Source: Niastella vici
GTDB taxonomy: Bacteria > Bacteroidota > Bacteroidia > Chitinophagales > Chitinophagaceae
Length of the DNA stretch: 64,000 nt
NCBI RefSeq assembly: GCF_002077945.1
Contig: NZ_LVYD01000046.1
Location: forward strand, 186,001 to 250,000
Direction: 5' to 3'
Shown: positions 35,003 to 43,373 of the stretch, piece after piece
Position numbering within the stretch: position 1 is the stretch's first letter
How the letters are laid out: each line of letters starts with the position of its first letter
Translations under genes and position numbers: made by a program
Notes under the pieces: model-generated
The model's input: only the letters and a program-made list of their open reading frames with translations
What the model was told of the DNA's origin: nothing
Databases searched by the model: none

Positions 35003-35743
35003 ATGAATATCTCTATGAAACGAATAGTATTACCCCTGTTACTGCTTACCAGTGTTGCATCATTTGCACAAAGTAGCTTGTTGAAGAAAGCAAGCAGTGT
35101 GTTGAATAAGGCCACTTCCTCTACCGGCAAAACCTCTTTGACCAATGATGAAATTGTTTCCGGTTTAAAAGAAGCATTATCTGTTGGCGCCAAGAACAGT
35201 GCTAATAAATTATCGGCTGTGGATGGTTTTTTTGCCAATGCTGCCATTAAAGTGTTGATGCCGCCCGAAGCGCAGAAAGTTGAAAAAGCCTTGCGTGCTG
35301 CAGGCATGGGCAAGCTCGTTGATAACGCTATTTTATCAATGAACCGGGCTGCCGAAGATGCCAGCAAGTCAGCGGCGCCTATTTTTGTGAATGCTATCAC
35401 AAGTATGAGCATTACAGATGCATTAAATATTTTAAAAGGAAGCGATACGGCGGCTACGGGTTACCTGCGCGGTAAAACAACAGCGGCACTTTCCAGTGCA
35501 TTCCGTCCGGTAATTGATACTGCCTTGCAAAAAACGGCAGCCACTTCATACTGGAAAACCGTATTTGATGCTTACAATAAGCTCCCGACTACCTTTAATA
35601 AAATAAATCCTGATCTGGCTGGTTATGTTACTGAAAAATCATTGAGTGGCATGTTTTACCAGGTAGCTCAGGAAGAGCAAAAGATCCGCAAGGATCCTGC
35701 TGCCCGTGTTACTGATATCCTGAAAAAAGTGTTCGGCAGCTAA
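35003..35743 (+). CDS. DUF4197-family secreted protein (paralogue)
   Basis: A 246-residue protein very similar to the lipoprotein at 8714: the segments DGFFANAAIKVLMPPEAQKVEKALR, NRAAEDASKSAAPIF and EEQKIRKDP align almost residue for residue (the first is quoted only to show the match, in part). Its N-terminus differs: a Sec signal ending SVASFAQ without a lipobox cysteine, so it should be soluble in the periplasm, whereas the paralogue is lipid-anchored. The ATG at 35015 is an equally good start. A strong terminator follows. Function of the family unknown. Confidence 0.87.
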   Translation: MNISMKRIVLPLLLLTSVASFAQSSLLKKASSVLNKATSSTGKTSLTNDEIVSGLKEALSVGAKNSANKLSAVDGFFANAAIKVLMPPEAQKVEKALRAAGMGKLVDNAILSMNRAAEDASKSAAPIFVNAITSMSITDALNILKGSDTAATGYLRGKTTAALSSAFRPVIDTALQKTAATSYWKTVFDAYNKLPTTFNKINPDLAGYVTEKSLSGMFYQVAQEEQKIRKDPAARVTDILKKVFGS

Positions 35744-35781
35744 TTTTCTTCCTCATCTGCTTTGAGTTTTATTATAAATTG

Positions 35782-35808
35782 CATCCCGACCTGTCGGGAT
35801 GTTTTTTT
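35782..35808 (+). terminator. Terminator of the second DUF4197 gene
   Basis: CATCCCGAC (35782-35790), two-base gap, GTCGGGATG (35793-35801), then seven T. Shares the TCCCGAC/GTCGGGA core with terminators at 9781 and 50782. Confidence 0.87.
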
Positions 35809-35823
35809 TATAATAACAGTCAC

Positions 35824-37032
35824 ATGATCACGAAAACGCTTTCCCTGTACAAAAACGCTTATAGCGGATTGTCTTCCTCTACCTGGTGGCTGTCGTTTGT
35901 AATGTTGGTGAACCGCAGCGGCACCATGGTATTGCCTTTCATGACCATTTATTTAACCAGCCCTTCCATGGGTTATTCCATAGGACAGGCAGGCTTTGTT
36001 ATGGCCTTGTGGGGGCTGGGTGCGGTAACGGGTGCATTCCTGGGTGGAAAGCTGACAGATCGCATAGGATTTTACCCGGTTCAGCTCATCACCCTGCTGG
36101 GTGGGGGTGTATTGTTTATGTTTTTGGGGCATATGAAAACATATCCGCTGATCTGTTTATTCACCTATTTACTCAGTTTGGTGAATGAAGCCTTCAGGCC
36201 GGCCAATTCCACTGCGATCATTACGTATGCCAAAGAGGAAAACCGCACCCGTTCGTATGCACTTAACCGGTTGGCCATTAACCTCGGATGGGCGGTTGGC
36301 AGCGCCATTGGCGGTTTGCTGGCAGCTATCAATTATGAATTGTTGTTTTGGGTTGATGGCGCTACGAATATTGTGGCTGCTTTGCTGTTAAGTTATTTTT
36401 TGCATCCATCAAAACAGGTAAGGCCGGCTAAAAAGGAAACCGTTGCCGATCCTTCGCACTCCGCTTACCGCGATAAAGTTTATTTATTCTTTATCGTACT
36501 GGTGATACTGTTTGCCGCCTGTTTTTTTCAATTGTTCACCAACCTGAATGCCTATTACAAGATCGAACTGCATTTCAATGAACGGTTCATTGGTTTAATA
36601 GGCGCGATCAACGGCATCATGATCTCTATAATTGAAATGGTATTGATCTTTAAGCTGGAGGGCCGGCGGTCGAATATTTTTTATATTTCGAGAGGTGTAT
36701 GCCTGGTAGGCGTTGCCTATTTTATGCTGAATATCTTTCACATCAATCATGTTATGGCCCTGTTGATGATGGTGGTGATGACGATGGGCGAAATACTGGC
36801 ATTACCATTTATGAACACCTTCTGGACCTCGCGCAGCGCCCACCACAACCGCGGTCAGTATGCAGGTTTATATACCATTGCATGGTCAATTGCCCAAACG
36901 GGCGGCCCCTTTTTGGCAGCACAACTGGCAGAACATGCCGGTTTTAAAGTATTGTGGTGGGTATTGGGGGCAACCTCTTTTGCTACTGCCCTGGGATTCC
37001 TGTGGTTGAAAAAGTATATGGAGAAAGGATAA
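35824..37032 (+). CDS. MFS transporter (MdtH-like)
   Basis: A 402-residue major facilitator protein with about twelve membrane segments. The N-terminal helix contains MLVNRSGTMVLPFMTIYL and the loop after helix 2 reads GGKLTDRIGFYPV, close to the MFS signature. Several such proteins (MdtH, YttB-like) are drug or small-molecule exporters, but the substrate cannot be read here. The ATG at 35824 is used; the longer frame would start before the terminator of the preceding gene. It ends 14 bp before an rRNA methyltransferase gene. Confidence 0.86.
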   Translation: MITKTLSLYKNAYSGLSSSTWWLSFVMLVNRSGTMVLPFMTIYLTSPSMGYSIGQAGFVMALWGLGAVTGAFLGGKLTDRIGFYPVQLITLLGGGVLFMFLGHMKTYPLICLFTYLLSLVNEAFRPANSTAIITYAKEENRTRSYALNRLAINLGWAVGSAIGGLLAAINYELLFWVDGATNIVAALLLSYFLHPSKQVRPAKKETVADPSHSAYRDKVYLFFIVLVILFAACFFQLFTNLNAYYKIELHFNERFIGLIGAINGIMISIIEMVLIFKLEGRRSNIFYISRGVCLVGVAYFMLNIFHINHVMALLMMVVMTMGEILALPFMNTFWTSRSAHHNRGQYAGLYTIAWSIAQTGGPFLAAQLAEHAGFKVLWWVLGATSFATALGFLWLKKYMEKG

Positions 37033-37034
37033 CG

Positions 37035-37042
37035 TACTTTTG
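37035..37042 (+). promoter_or_regulatory. -7 promoter box immediately before the RlmK-like gene
   Basis: TACTTTTG matches TAnnTTTG and is followed after 4 nt (cgcc) by the ATG at 37047. No -33 TTG at 17-23 nt is seen. Confidence 0.38.
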
Positions 37043-37046
37043 CGCC

Positions 37047-37994
37047 ATGCTACCCGAAAAATTTGAGATGTTCCGCAACCGGCTTACCAAGGTGTACCGG
37101 CATATTGGCAAGCAGGCCAGGCGGCAGGGCATTACCTGTTATCGCATCTATGATCATGACCTGCCCGAATTCGCCCTTTGTATTGAACGGTATGGCGATA
37201 ATTTATACCTGGCCGAATACAAGCGGAAATTTGAAATGGCGGAGGTCGAGCATGAAGCCTGGCTCGAGGAATGCATTGTGCTGATATGCGATGTGCTGCA
37301 AATGCCAGTCGACAATGTATACATCAAGGAACGGCAGCGCAAACCTGGCCGGTTGGGTCAATATCAACGGGTGGCTACTGAAGGGGCCAATTTTATTGAG
37401 GAAGAAGCCGGCCTGAAATTTAAAGTGAACCTCAGCGATTATCTCGATACCGGTTTATTCCTCGATCATCGTATTACGCGGGGCATGGTGCGTGAGGAAG
37501 CCAATGGCAAAAGAGTGCTGAACCTGTTTTGTTATACCGGTTCCTTTTCGGTGTATGCAGCGGCGGGCGGCGCCGCCGAAGTAACTTCGGTTGATCTGTC
37601 AAAAACCTATTTGCAATGGGCCGAAGAAAACATGCGCGTGAATGATTTCTTCGATGAAAAAAAGCATCATTATATTCATGCCGATGTAAAGCAATACCTC
37701 GATTCACTGGCGCCTGCTTCATTCGACCTGGTGATCATGGACCCGCCCACTTTCAGCAACAGCAAGCGCATGAAAGATTTTCTCGACATTCAACGCGATC
37801 ATGCCGAATTACTGAACAAGACCTTACAGGCGCTTGCTCCCGGCGGCGTCATTTATTTCAGCACCAATTACCGCAAATTCGAACTGGAAAGGGACCTGAT
37901 CAATGCTGCCGATATAAAAGATATCACCCGGGCCACTACGCCATTCGACTTCGAAGGAAAGCTGTTCAGGTATTGTTTCAAAATAAAGAAATAA
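37047..37994 (+). CDS. RlmK-like 23S rRNA methyltransferase, free-standing
   Basis: A 315-residue class I SAM methyltransferase that aligns by eye with the C-terminal (RlmK) half of the E. coli RlmKL fusion, which makes m7G2069 in 23S rRNA. Matching segments are FRNRLTKVYRHIGKQARRQG at the N-terminus, CYRIYDHDLPE, VNLSDYLDTGLFLDHR, the SAM-binding LNLFCYTGSFSVYAA and the catalytic VIMDPPTFSNSK. The RlmL half (THUMP and m2G2445 activity) is absent here, so only one of the two activities is encoded. The ATG at 37047 is supported by homology and an adjacent -7 box. Confidence 0.85.
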   Translation: MLPEKFEMFRNRLTKVYRHIGKQARRQGITCYRIYDHDLPEFALCIERYGDNLYLAEYKRKFEMAEVEHEAWLEECIVLICDVLQMPVDNVYIKERQRKPGRLGQYQRVATEGANFIEEEAGLKFKVNLSDYLDTGLFLDHRITRGMVREEANGKRVLNLFCYTGSFSVYAAAGGAAEVTSVDLSKTYLQWAEENMRVNDFFDEKKHHYIHADVKQYLDSLAPASFDLVIMDPPTFSNSKRMKDFLDIQRDHAELLNKTLQALAPGGVIYFSTNYRKFELERDLINAADIKDITRATTPFDFEGKLFRYCFKIKK

Positions 37995-38008
37995 AGCTTT
38001 TGTTAGTG

Positions 38009-38052
38009 GAATACAGCTGCAAACAAACGCTGATTGCAGCTGTATTCGCTTT
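38009..38052 (+). terminator. Terminator of the RlmK-like gene
   Basis: GAATACAGCTGCAA (38009-38022) pairs perfectly over 14 bp with TTGCAGCTGTATTC (38034-38047), followed by gcTTTTT. Confidence 0.8.
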
Positions 38053-38088
38053 TTCATTCTTCATTTATTATTCCTTATTCTTCATTTC

Positions 38089-38907
38089 CTACCTGATCTG
38101 TCCTCTTATTAAGCCCGAGCCATGACGGCGTGAATGGGCATTTACGTACATGGGATCGTTTACAAGCGAATTATATTGCGCGTCGGGCAACGGGTTCGAG
38201 ATCTTCAGCACGCCAAAATCAGTCACGCTGTTGCAAAGGAAAATAAGCGGTGAACCGTTGGCGCCTGCTGCACCCGGGTGAATATGCGACACTGTTAGGG
38301 TGTCATTGCTTTCGAGGTTATTGACGGTAACTTTTGAGTACAATACTTTATCATCTGTTAACCGCAGAATGGCTGTGCCGGTAGCCGTTGTGGTAACCGC
38401 GGGCACTTCATTTGCGCCAGTCATGGGTATATCCATGGCCAGTACAATAGCTTTATCCAATTGGCCACGTGCCAGTCCGCCCGGCTGTTGCTGGGAATGC
38501 ACATTTACATAAACCGGTTTGCCAAGCAACGTATCAATTTGTCCCTGGCGTAAATTGGTGACGGTGCCGGTTGTACCGGGGCCTATAAATGTGGGGTTGA
38601 ATGGGATAAGAACACCGGCCGAAGTACCTGCGTCACCGGCGTGAATATGGGCATTGGTCAATTGATCGCTGGCCGACAGGTTATGGATATGAAGAGTATA
38701 TTTCAGGGAGTTGTCTGAAAGCAGTTCTATGGTAGCTTCTCCTTCTTCATTTCTTCCGGCAGGTGCGGGCACCTCATAGATCGCTTTCATTTCCACTGTC
38801 CATTTTTTCACTGTGGAAGGGCCTGAGTCGGAATCGTGTTTGCAGCCTTGAAATATCAGTGCAAGCAATACAATGCCTGCTCCCGTTACGGGCAGTAATC
38901 GTTTCAT
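38089..38907 (-). CDS. Lipoprotein with two CHRD domains
   Basis: A 272-residue lipoprotein (signal with lipobox FQGC) containing two CHRD domains in tandem, about residues 35-150 and 155-272. Each carries the typical pieces: GxxEVP-like start (MKAIYEVPAPAG; MTGANEVPAVT), an L-H-I-H/SHIHPGAAG stretch, and VNVHSxxxPGGLARGQ / VNAHSRRHGSGLIRGQ at the end. CHRD domains are found in chordin and many secreted bacterial proteins; no reaction is known. It should sit on the outer face of a membrane. It is a single gene facing the RlmK-like gene. Confidence 0.9.
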   Translation of the reverse strand: MKRLLPVTGAGIVLLALIFQGCKHDSDSGPSTVKKWTVEMKAIYEVPAPAGRNEEGEATIELLSDNSLKYTLHIHNLSASDQLTNAHIHAGDAGTSAGVLIPFNPTFIGPGTTGTVTNLRQGQIDTLLGKPVYVNVHSQQQPGGLARGQLDKAIVLAMDIPMTGANEVPAVTTTATGTAILRLTDDKVLYSKVTVNNLESNDTLTVSHIHPGAAGANGSPLIFLCNSVTDFGVLKISNPLPDAQYNSLVNDPMYVNAHSRRHGSGLIRGQIR

Positions 38908-38983
38908 ACATTATGTTTTGGAATGATTAGAGTTCGATGTATGAATACGCAAAGGGAGAACCGTGGGTTGCCTATGGAACCTA

Positions 38984-39027
38984 AAACAAAAATGCCTGAT
39001 GCAACACCAGCGTCTGCATCAGGCATT
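38984..39027 (-). terminator. Terminator of the M28 peptidase gene
   Basis: AATGCCTGATGCA (38991-39003) pairs perfectly with TGCATCAGGCATT (39015-39027); on the minus strand the hairpin is followed by TTTGTTTTAG. Confidence 0.78.
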
Positions 39028-39047
39028 CAGCGATTTGTATAATAAAG

Positions 39048-40574
39048 TTATTGTTGTGTAAGCGGAATATCCCTTTTCAGCATCTCATTGCGGTTGGCCA
39101 TTTCCCAGGCGGTATAAAATACCAGCTGGGCCCTTTTGGCCATCAGGTTGTAATTGATCTTGTCGGGGGTGTCGCTGGGACGGTGGTAATCGTTATGGGT
39201 ACCATTGAAATAGAAAATGATGGGTACGCCTTTGCGGGCAAAGTTGTAATGGTCGCTGCGATAATAAATACGTTCGGGATCTTTGGGCGCATTGTATTTA
39301 TAATCCAGTTCCAGTTTGGTGTATTTCTTATTCATTGCCTCGCTGATGGGGCGCAGGTCACTACTAAGTTTGTCATCGCCTACCACATAAACATAATTGG
39401 TGCTGTCGCCTTCCTTGCGTTTGGGATCAATGCGGCCGATCATATCGATATTGAGGTCAGCTGTTGTTTTGTCGAGCGGGTATAGCGGATGATCGCTATA
39501 GAATTCAGACCCCCATAAGCCTTTTTCTTCGCCCGATACGGTCATGAATACGATGGAGCGGCGGGGACCTTTACCGGCTGCTTTGGCTTTTGTAAATGCT
39601 TCGGCAAGCTCCAGTACGCTTACGGTGCCTGAACCATCGTCATCGGCGCCATAGTATATGATTGAATCGCCGCGTTTGCCCAGGTGATCATAATGCGCAG
39701 TGATAAAAACAAATTCATCTTTTTTATCGCTGCCTTCCAGGAAACCGATCACATTGGTGCTGGCCAGTTCATTTATTTCTTTTTTGAATTCCAGCTTTAC
39801 GTTGGCCTGGTATTTTTTAAAGGGCGAATTCCCGTTCTTCATGGCATCTTTCACCGCATCGAAATCGGCGCCCATAATGGCTTTGGCGATCTCTTCCGAA
39901 ATGAAGAACGTATTGGGGTAAACGCTGTGTTGGAATCCATTCAGGTATGGCGACCCCTTAACGTAGGGCACGCCTTTGCGGGGAAAATTATTCTGTACCA
40001 TCAGGATGGCAGCGGCGCCGTTCTTTTGCGCCGTTTCCATAATAGTGAAAGGGTTCAACCGCCGGGTAGGGGTGCTGGCGCCTCCCGATGGGGCGGGCGG
40101 GTTTTGAAGGATCAGTACTATTTTGCCCTGTACATTGATGTCTTTATAATCATTGCGGGTGCTATCGCTGATGCCAGCGCCGGCAAATACCACATCACTG
40201 CAAAAAATAGTGCTGGTATGCGCCATGTTCAGATTGATGATGAAATCGGTGTTTATCGAAAATTTCTGTCCGTTCACTTCTATAGAGGTGCTTATCAATG
40301 AGTCCTGGTAAATGGGATAACCTAATTGAAAATTACCTTTATTGCCCGGGATCAGGCCCAGCGATTTAAACTGGCTTTCAATGTATGCGGCTGCTTTGCG
40401 CTGGCCTTCTGTGGCTGTTTCACGCCCTTCCATTCCGGGGCCGGCTACGATGTATAAATGTTTCTTCAGATCATCTGGTGTTATCGAATTGGCAAATGGC
40501 TTGGGATCGGCTATTTTTTGCGCCGAAGCCGCCGAAGTGGCCGCCATAGCCATAACCAGGAGCATCCTTCTCAT
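39048..40574 (-). CDS. Secreted M28-family metallopeptidase
   Basis: A 508-residue protein with a Sec signal (MRRMLLVMAMAATSAASAQ) and an M28 aminopeptidase domain. A PA-type insert (about 110-250) precedes the catalytic part. The two-zinc motifs are visible: ITAHYDHLG, YYGADDDGSGTVSVLELA, the catalytic Glu in SGEEKGLWGS, and SDHYNF near the C-terminus. It probably removes amino acids from peptides outside the cytoplasm. The ATG at 40574 is fixed by the signal peptide; the longer frame from 40721 runs through a heptad repeat and is rejected. Confidence 0.92.
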   Translation of the reverse strand: MRRMLLVMAMAATSAASAQKIADPKPFANSITPDDLKKHLYIVAGPGMEGRETATEGQRKAAAYIESQFKSLGLIPGNKGNFQLGYPIYQDSLISTSIEVNGQKFSINTDFIINLNMAHTSTIFCSDVVFAGAGISDSTRNDYKDINVQGKIVLILQNPPAPSGGASTPTRRLNPFTIMETAQKNGAAAILMVQNNFPRKGVPYVKGSPYLNGFQHSVYPNTFFISEEIAKAIMGADFDAVKDAMKNGNSPFKKYQANVKLEFKKEINELASTNVIGFLEGSDKKDEFVFITAHYDHLGKRGDSIIYYGADDDGSGTVSVLELAEAFTKAKAAGKGPRRSIVFMTVSGEEKGLWGSEFYSDHPLYPLDKTTADLNIDMIGRIDPKRKEGDSTNYVYVVGDDKLSSDLRPISEAMNKKYTKLELDYKYNAPKDPERIYYRSDHYNFARKGVPIIFYFNGTHNDYHRPSDTPDKINYNLMAKRAQLVFYTAWEMANRNEMLKRDIPLTQQ

Positions 40575-40634
40575 AATGTTATTTTTGTTTGAGTTCAAAA
40601 ATAACGAGTTGGATGGGATTTCGAAAAATTGATG

Positions 40635-40683
40635 GGTGAATGGTGAATGGTCAATGGGCAATGGTGAATAGGCAATATGCAAT
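40635..40683. repeat. Seven tandem heptads (RGTSAAT type)
   Basis: GGTGAAT, GGTGAAT, GGTCAAT, GGGCAAT, GGTGAAT, AGGCAAT, ATGCAAT: exactly seven units, 49 bp, without gaps, between two minus-strand genes. It is the longest of the window's period-7 arrays. Confidence 0.85.
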
Positions 40684-40756
40684 GATAGTATGCAAACTAC
40701 TAATATTCCACAGCCTGGCATCTGTTACCGGCACCCCCTTTAGGGGATGGGGGGTA

Positions 40757-42640
40757 TTACGCCTCAAACTCACTCAATTCCAGCCACCGCATCTCTTTCT
40801 CATCAAGCAATCCCGTGATCTCGCTTATGCGTACTGATAGTTGCTGCAACTGATCAAAGGGCAGTGAGCTGCTGTTCAATTGTTCGGTGATGGTTTCCTT
40901 TTCTTTTTCGAGGTTGGCAATATCCTGTTGCAGTTGTTCAAACTCTCTTTTTTCTTTATACGACAATTTTCTTTTTTCGCCCTCTTTGGTGGGGGCTGCT
41001 TTTACCTCTGTTGTCGTTATAGGTTTGATCTCTGTTTTTTCTTCCTCTTTCTCCTTTAGCCATAACCGGTACTGTGAATAGTTGCCGGGAAAATCGCGGA
41101 TGATACCGTCGCCCTCAAATACAAACAAGTGATCTACCAGGCGATCCATAAAATACCGGTCGTGCGAAACGATCAGCAAACAGCCGGGATATTCGCTGAG
41201 GAAATTCTCCAACACGCCCAGGGTAGGCAGGTCGAGGTCGTTGGTAGGCTCATCGAGGATGAGGAAGTTGGGGTTGCGAAACAGGATGGATAATAAATGC
41301 AACCGCCTTTTTTCGCCGCCACTGAGTTTGGAAATATAAGTGTATTGCTGATCGGGTGGAAATAAGAATAATTGCAGGAATTGGGCGGCGCTTAATGCCC
41401 CACCGCTGGCGAGCGGAAAGCTTTCTGCAATATTTTTTACAAATTCAATCACCCGCATATCTTCTTTTATCACTAATCCCTGTTGCGAATAGTTGCCGAA
41501 CACTACTGTTTCGCCAATATTGATCTTACCACTGTCGGCCGGTTCAAGTCCCTGCAGCATATTCAGGAAAGTAGACTTGCCCACGCCATTTTTACCAACC
41601 ACGCCAATTCGTTCGCCCTTTTTAAAGGTGTAATCAAATCCTTTCGTGATGGGTTTTTCGCCATAGCTTTTGTACACTTTTTTCAGTTCTATCACTTTAC
41701 CGCCCAGGCGGCTCATTTTCACATTTAGTTCCAATTGAGCATCTTCAATCCGCTGTTTGGCTTTGGCTTCTACTTTATAAAAATTATCCTGGCGGCTTTT
41801 GCTTTTGGTGGTGCGGGCCTTGGGCTGTTTGCGCATCCACTCCAGCTCCTTGCGATAGGTATTGCGGGCTTTATCTATACTGGCAGCATCGCTTTCCTGG
41901 CGGGCTGCTTTTTTTTCGATGTAATTTTGATAATCTCCTTTGTACACGAACAGTTCACTGCCATCGAGCTCCCAAATCTCATCGCATACCGAATCAAGGA
42001 AATAGCGGTCGTGGGTAACCAGCAGCAATGTAACGTTCTGCTGATCGAGGTAATTCTCGAGCCACTCCACCATTTCAATATCCAGGTGGTTGGTAGGTTC
42101 GTCCATGATCAGCAGCACATGCTTATGATCGAAGCCGATATCTATGAGTGTTTTGGCCAGCGCCACTCGTTTACGTTGCCCCCCTGAAAGCGTATTCACC
42201 GCCTGGTTCAGGTGATGAACATTCAGCTTGGCCAGTATCTGTTTTACTTTGGCGTCAAAATCCCAGGCGCCCAGGTCATCCATTTTTACAATGGCATCAC
42301 TCAGTTTATCGGGATCACCTTCTTCACTGATGGCCTCAAATTCCCGTATAGCGTTGATAACGGGGTGGTTATGATAGAAGATATTATCCAGGATCGTGCC
42401 TTTTTCATCAAACTGGGGGTCTTGCTCAAACAGGGCTACGGTAACTTCTTTATTGATCCAGGAGGTGCCGCTATCGGCTGTTTCCTTGCCGGCGAGTATC
42501 CGCAGCAGGGTGCTTTTGCCGCTTCCATTGCGGGCTACCAACGCAATTTTGTCACCTTCTTCAACATGAAAAGAAATATTCTCAAATAACGGTTTTATTC
42601 CAAACGACTTGCCGAGTGCTTCTACGGATACATAATGCAT
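40757..42640 (-). CDS. uup: ABC-F ATPase (Uup-like)
   Basis: A 627-residue soluble protein with two ABC ATPase domains and no membrane segments. Walker A motifs are ARNGSGKSTLL (near 40) and GKNGVGKSTFL (near 350); signature motifs are LSGGQRKRVALA and LSGGEKRRLHLL; Walker B is LLIMDEPTNHLD and LILDEPTNDLD. A C-terminal coiled-coil segment (about 565-627), rich in Lys/Glu, marks Uup-type ABC-F proteins, which act on the ribosome or on DNA intermediates. A -7 box lies only 3 nt before the ATG, suggesting a leaderless message. Confidence 0.92.
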   Translation of the reverse strand: MHYVSVEALGKSFGIKPLFENISFHVEEGDKIALVARNGSGKSTLLRILAGKETADSGTSWINKEVTVALFEQDPQFDEKGTILDNIFYHNHPVINAIREFEAISEEGDPDKLSDAIVKMDDLGAWDFDAKVKQILAKLNVHHLNQAVNTLSGGQRKRVALAKTLIDIGFDHKHVLLIMDEPTNHLDIEMVEWLENYLDQQNVTLLLVTHDRYFLDSVCDEIWELDGSELFVYKGDYQNYIEKKAARQESDAASIDKARNTYRKELEWMRKQPKARTTKSKSRQDNFYKVEAKAKQRIEDAQLELNVKMSRLGGKVIELKKVYKSYGEKPITKGFDYTFKKGERIGVVGKNGVGKSTFLNMLQGLEPADSGKINIGETVVFGNYSQQGLVIKEDMRVIEFVKNIAESFPLASGGALSAAQFLQLFLFPPDQQYTYISKLSGGEKRRLHLLSILFRNPNFLILDEPTNDLDLPTLGVLENFLSEYPGCLLIVSHDRYFMDRLVDHLFVFEGDGIIRDFPGNYSQYRLWLKEKEEEKTEIKPITTTEVKAAPTKEGEKRKLSYKEKREFEQLQQDIANLEKEKETITEQLNSSSLPFDQLQQLSVRISEITGLLDEKEMRWLELSEFEA

Positions 42641-42643
42641 GGC

Positions 42644-42651
42644 GCAAATTT
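42644..42651 (-). promoter_or_regulatory. -7 promoter box immediately before uup
   Basis: Minus-strand TAAATTTG matches TAnnTTTG; the ATG follows after 3 nt (gcc). A -33 TTG is not evident. Confidence 0.4.
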
Positions 42652-42653
42652 AG

Positions 42654-42681
42654 TCAGTTTCCGGTTACCGGTTACCAGTTT
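42654..42681. repeat. Four heptads (CCGGTTA type)
   Basis: TCAGTTT, CCGGTTA, CCGGTTA, CCAGTTT, in the divergent gap between uup and the methyltransferase-like gene. Confidence 0.65.
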
Positions 42682-42721
42682 TGACTGCTGACTCGTAACT
42701 TACAGAAATTAAATTCTTTAC

Positions 42722-43327
42722 TTGCCATTGATCATCAACCATATTATCCTTGTTTTGCTTTGGGGGCTGTTTGGCATTTTGCACAGCCTGCTGGCAGCCG
42801 GTTGGTGGAAGCAAATTATGCAGCGATGGCTGGGAACGCATTACAAATACTATCATTTTTCGTATTCGGTGTTTGCTGCCCTTTCGTTGACTGGCGTTCT
42901 TATATTTCAGTATTCCGTAGAAAGTCCGCTATTATACACAGTGCCTGTTTGTGTTAAACTGGTTTTATGCCTGCCGGCGCTGGTGGGTTTACTGATCATG
43001 GGGGTGGTGATCAAGAAATATTTTTTCTCACTCAGTGGCATCAGCGTTTTTTATAAACAGCAACCGCCGGTGGTGCTTGAGCAGGGCGGAATGCATCGCT
43101 ATGTGCGGCATCCCCTGTATTTCGGGACTTTGTTATTTATCTGGTCGCTGTTCCTGATCTATCCTTATTTGAATAACGGCCTGGCCTGTTTCGTAATAAC
43201 TGTATACACTGTTTTAGGCGCCCGGCTCGAAGAAAAAAAGCTGGTAGCGCAGTTTGGCCAAAAGTATGTAACCTACAAAAAGCAGGTGCCTATGCTCATA
43301 CCCGGTTTATTTCCTACCAGTGGGTAA
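42722..43327 (+). CDS. Membrane methyltransferase-like protein (ICMT/PEMT type)
   Basis: A 201-residue protein with five or so membrane helices. The C-terminal part (GMHRYVRHPLYFGTLL and ...LEEKKLVAQFGQKYVTYKKQVPMLIP) matches the isoprenylcysteine/phosphatidylethanolamine methyltransferase superfamily, where the RHPxY and the EE...F...Y pieces bind SAM. The first helices resemble NnrU/mannosyltransferase-like membrane proteins. The start appears to be TTG at 42722, since no in-frame ATG occurs before the conserved region. The substrate is unknown. Confidence 0.78.
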   Translation: MPLIINHIILVLLWGLFGILHSLLAAGWWKQIMQRWLGTHYKYYHFSYSVFAALSLTGVLIFQYSVESPLLYTVPVCVKLVLCLPALVGLLIMGVVIKKYFFSLSGISVFYKQQPPVVLEQGGMHRYVRHPLYFGTLLFIWSLFLIYPYLNNGLACFVITVYTVLGARLEEKKLVAQFGQKYVTYKKQVPMLIPGLFPTSG

Positions 43328-43373
43328 CCGGCGTTATAATTTTCATTTGCCTGTTTCTAATTCTTCATTTCCC

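Noticed and set aside
40575-40721. Upstream extension of the M28 peptidase frame
   Set aside because: It runs through the heptad array at 40635-40683, and the signal peptide begins at 40574.
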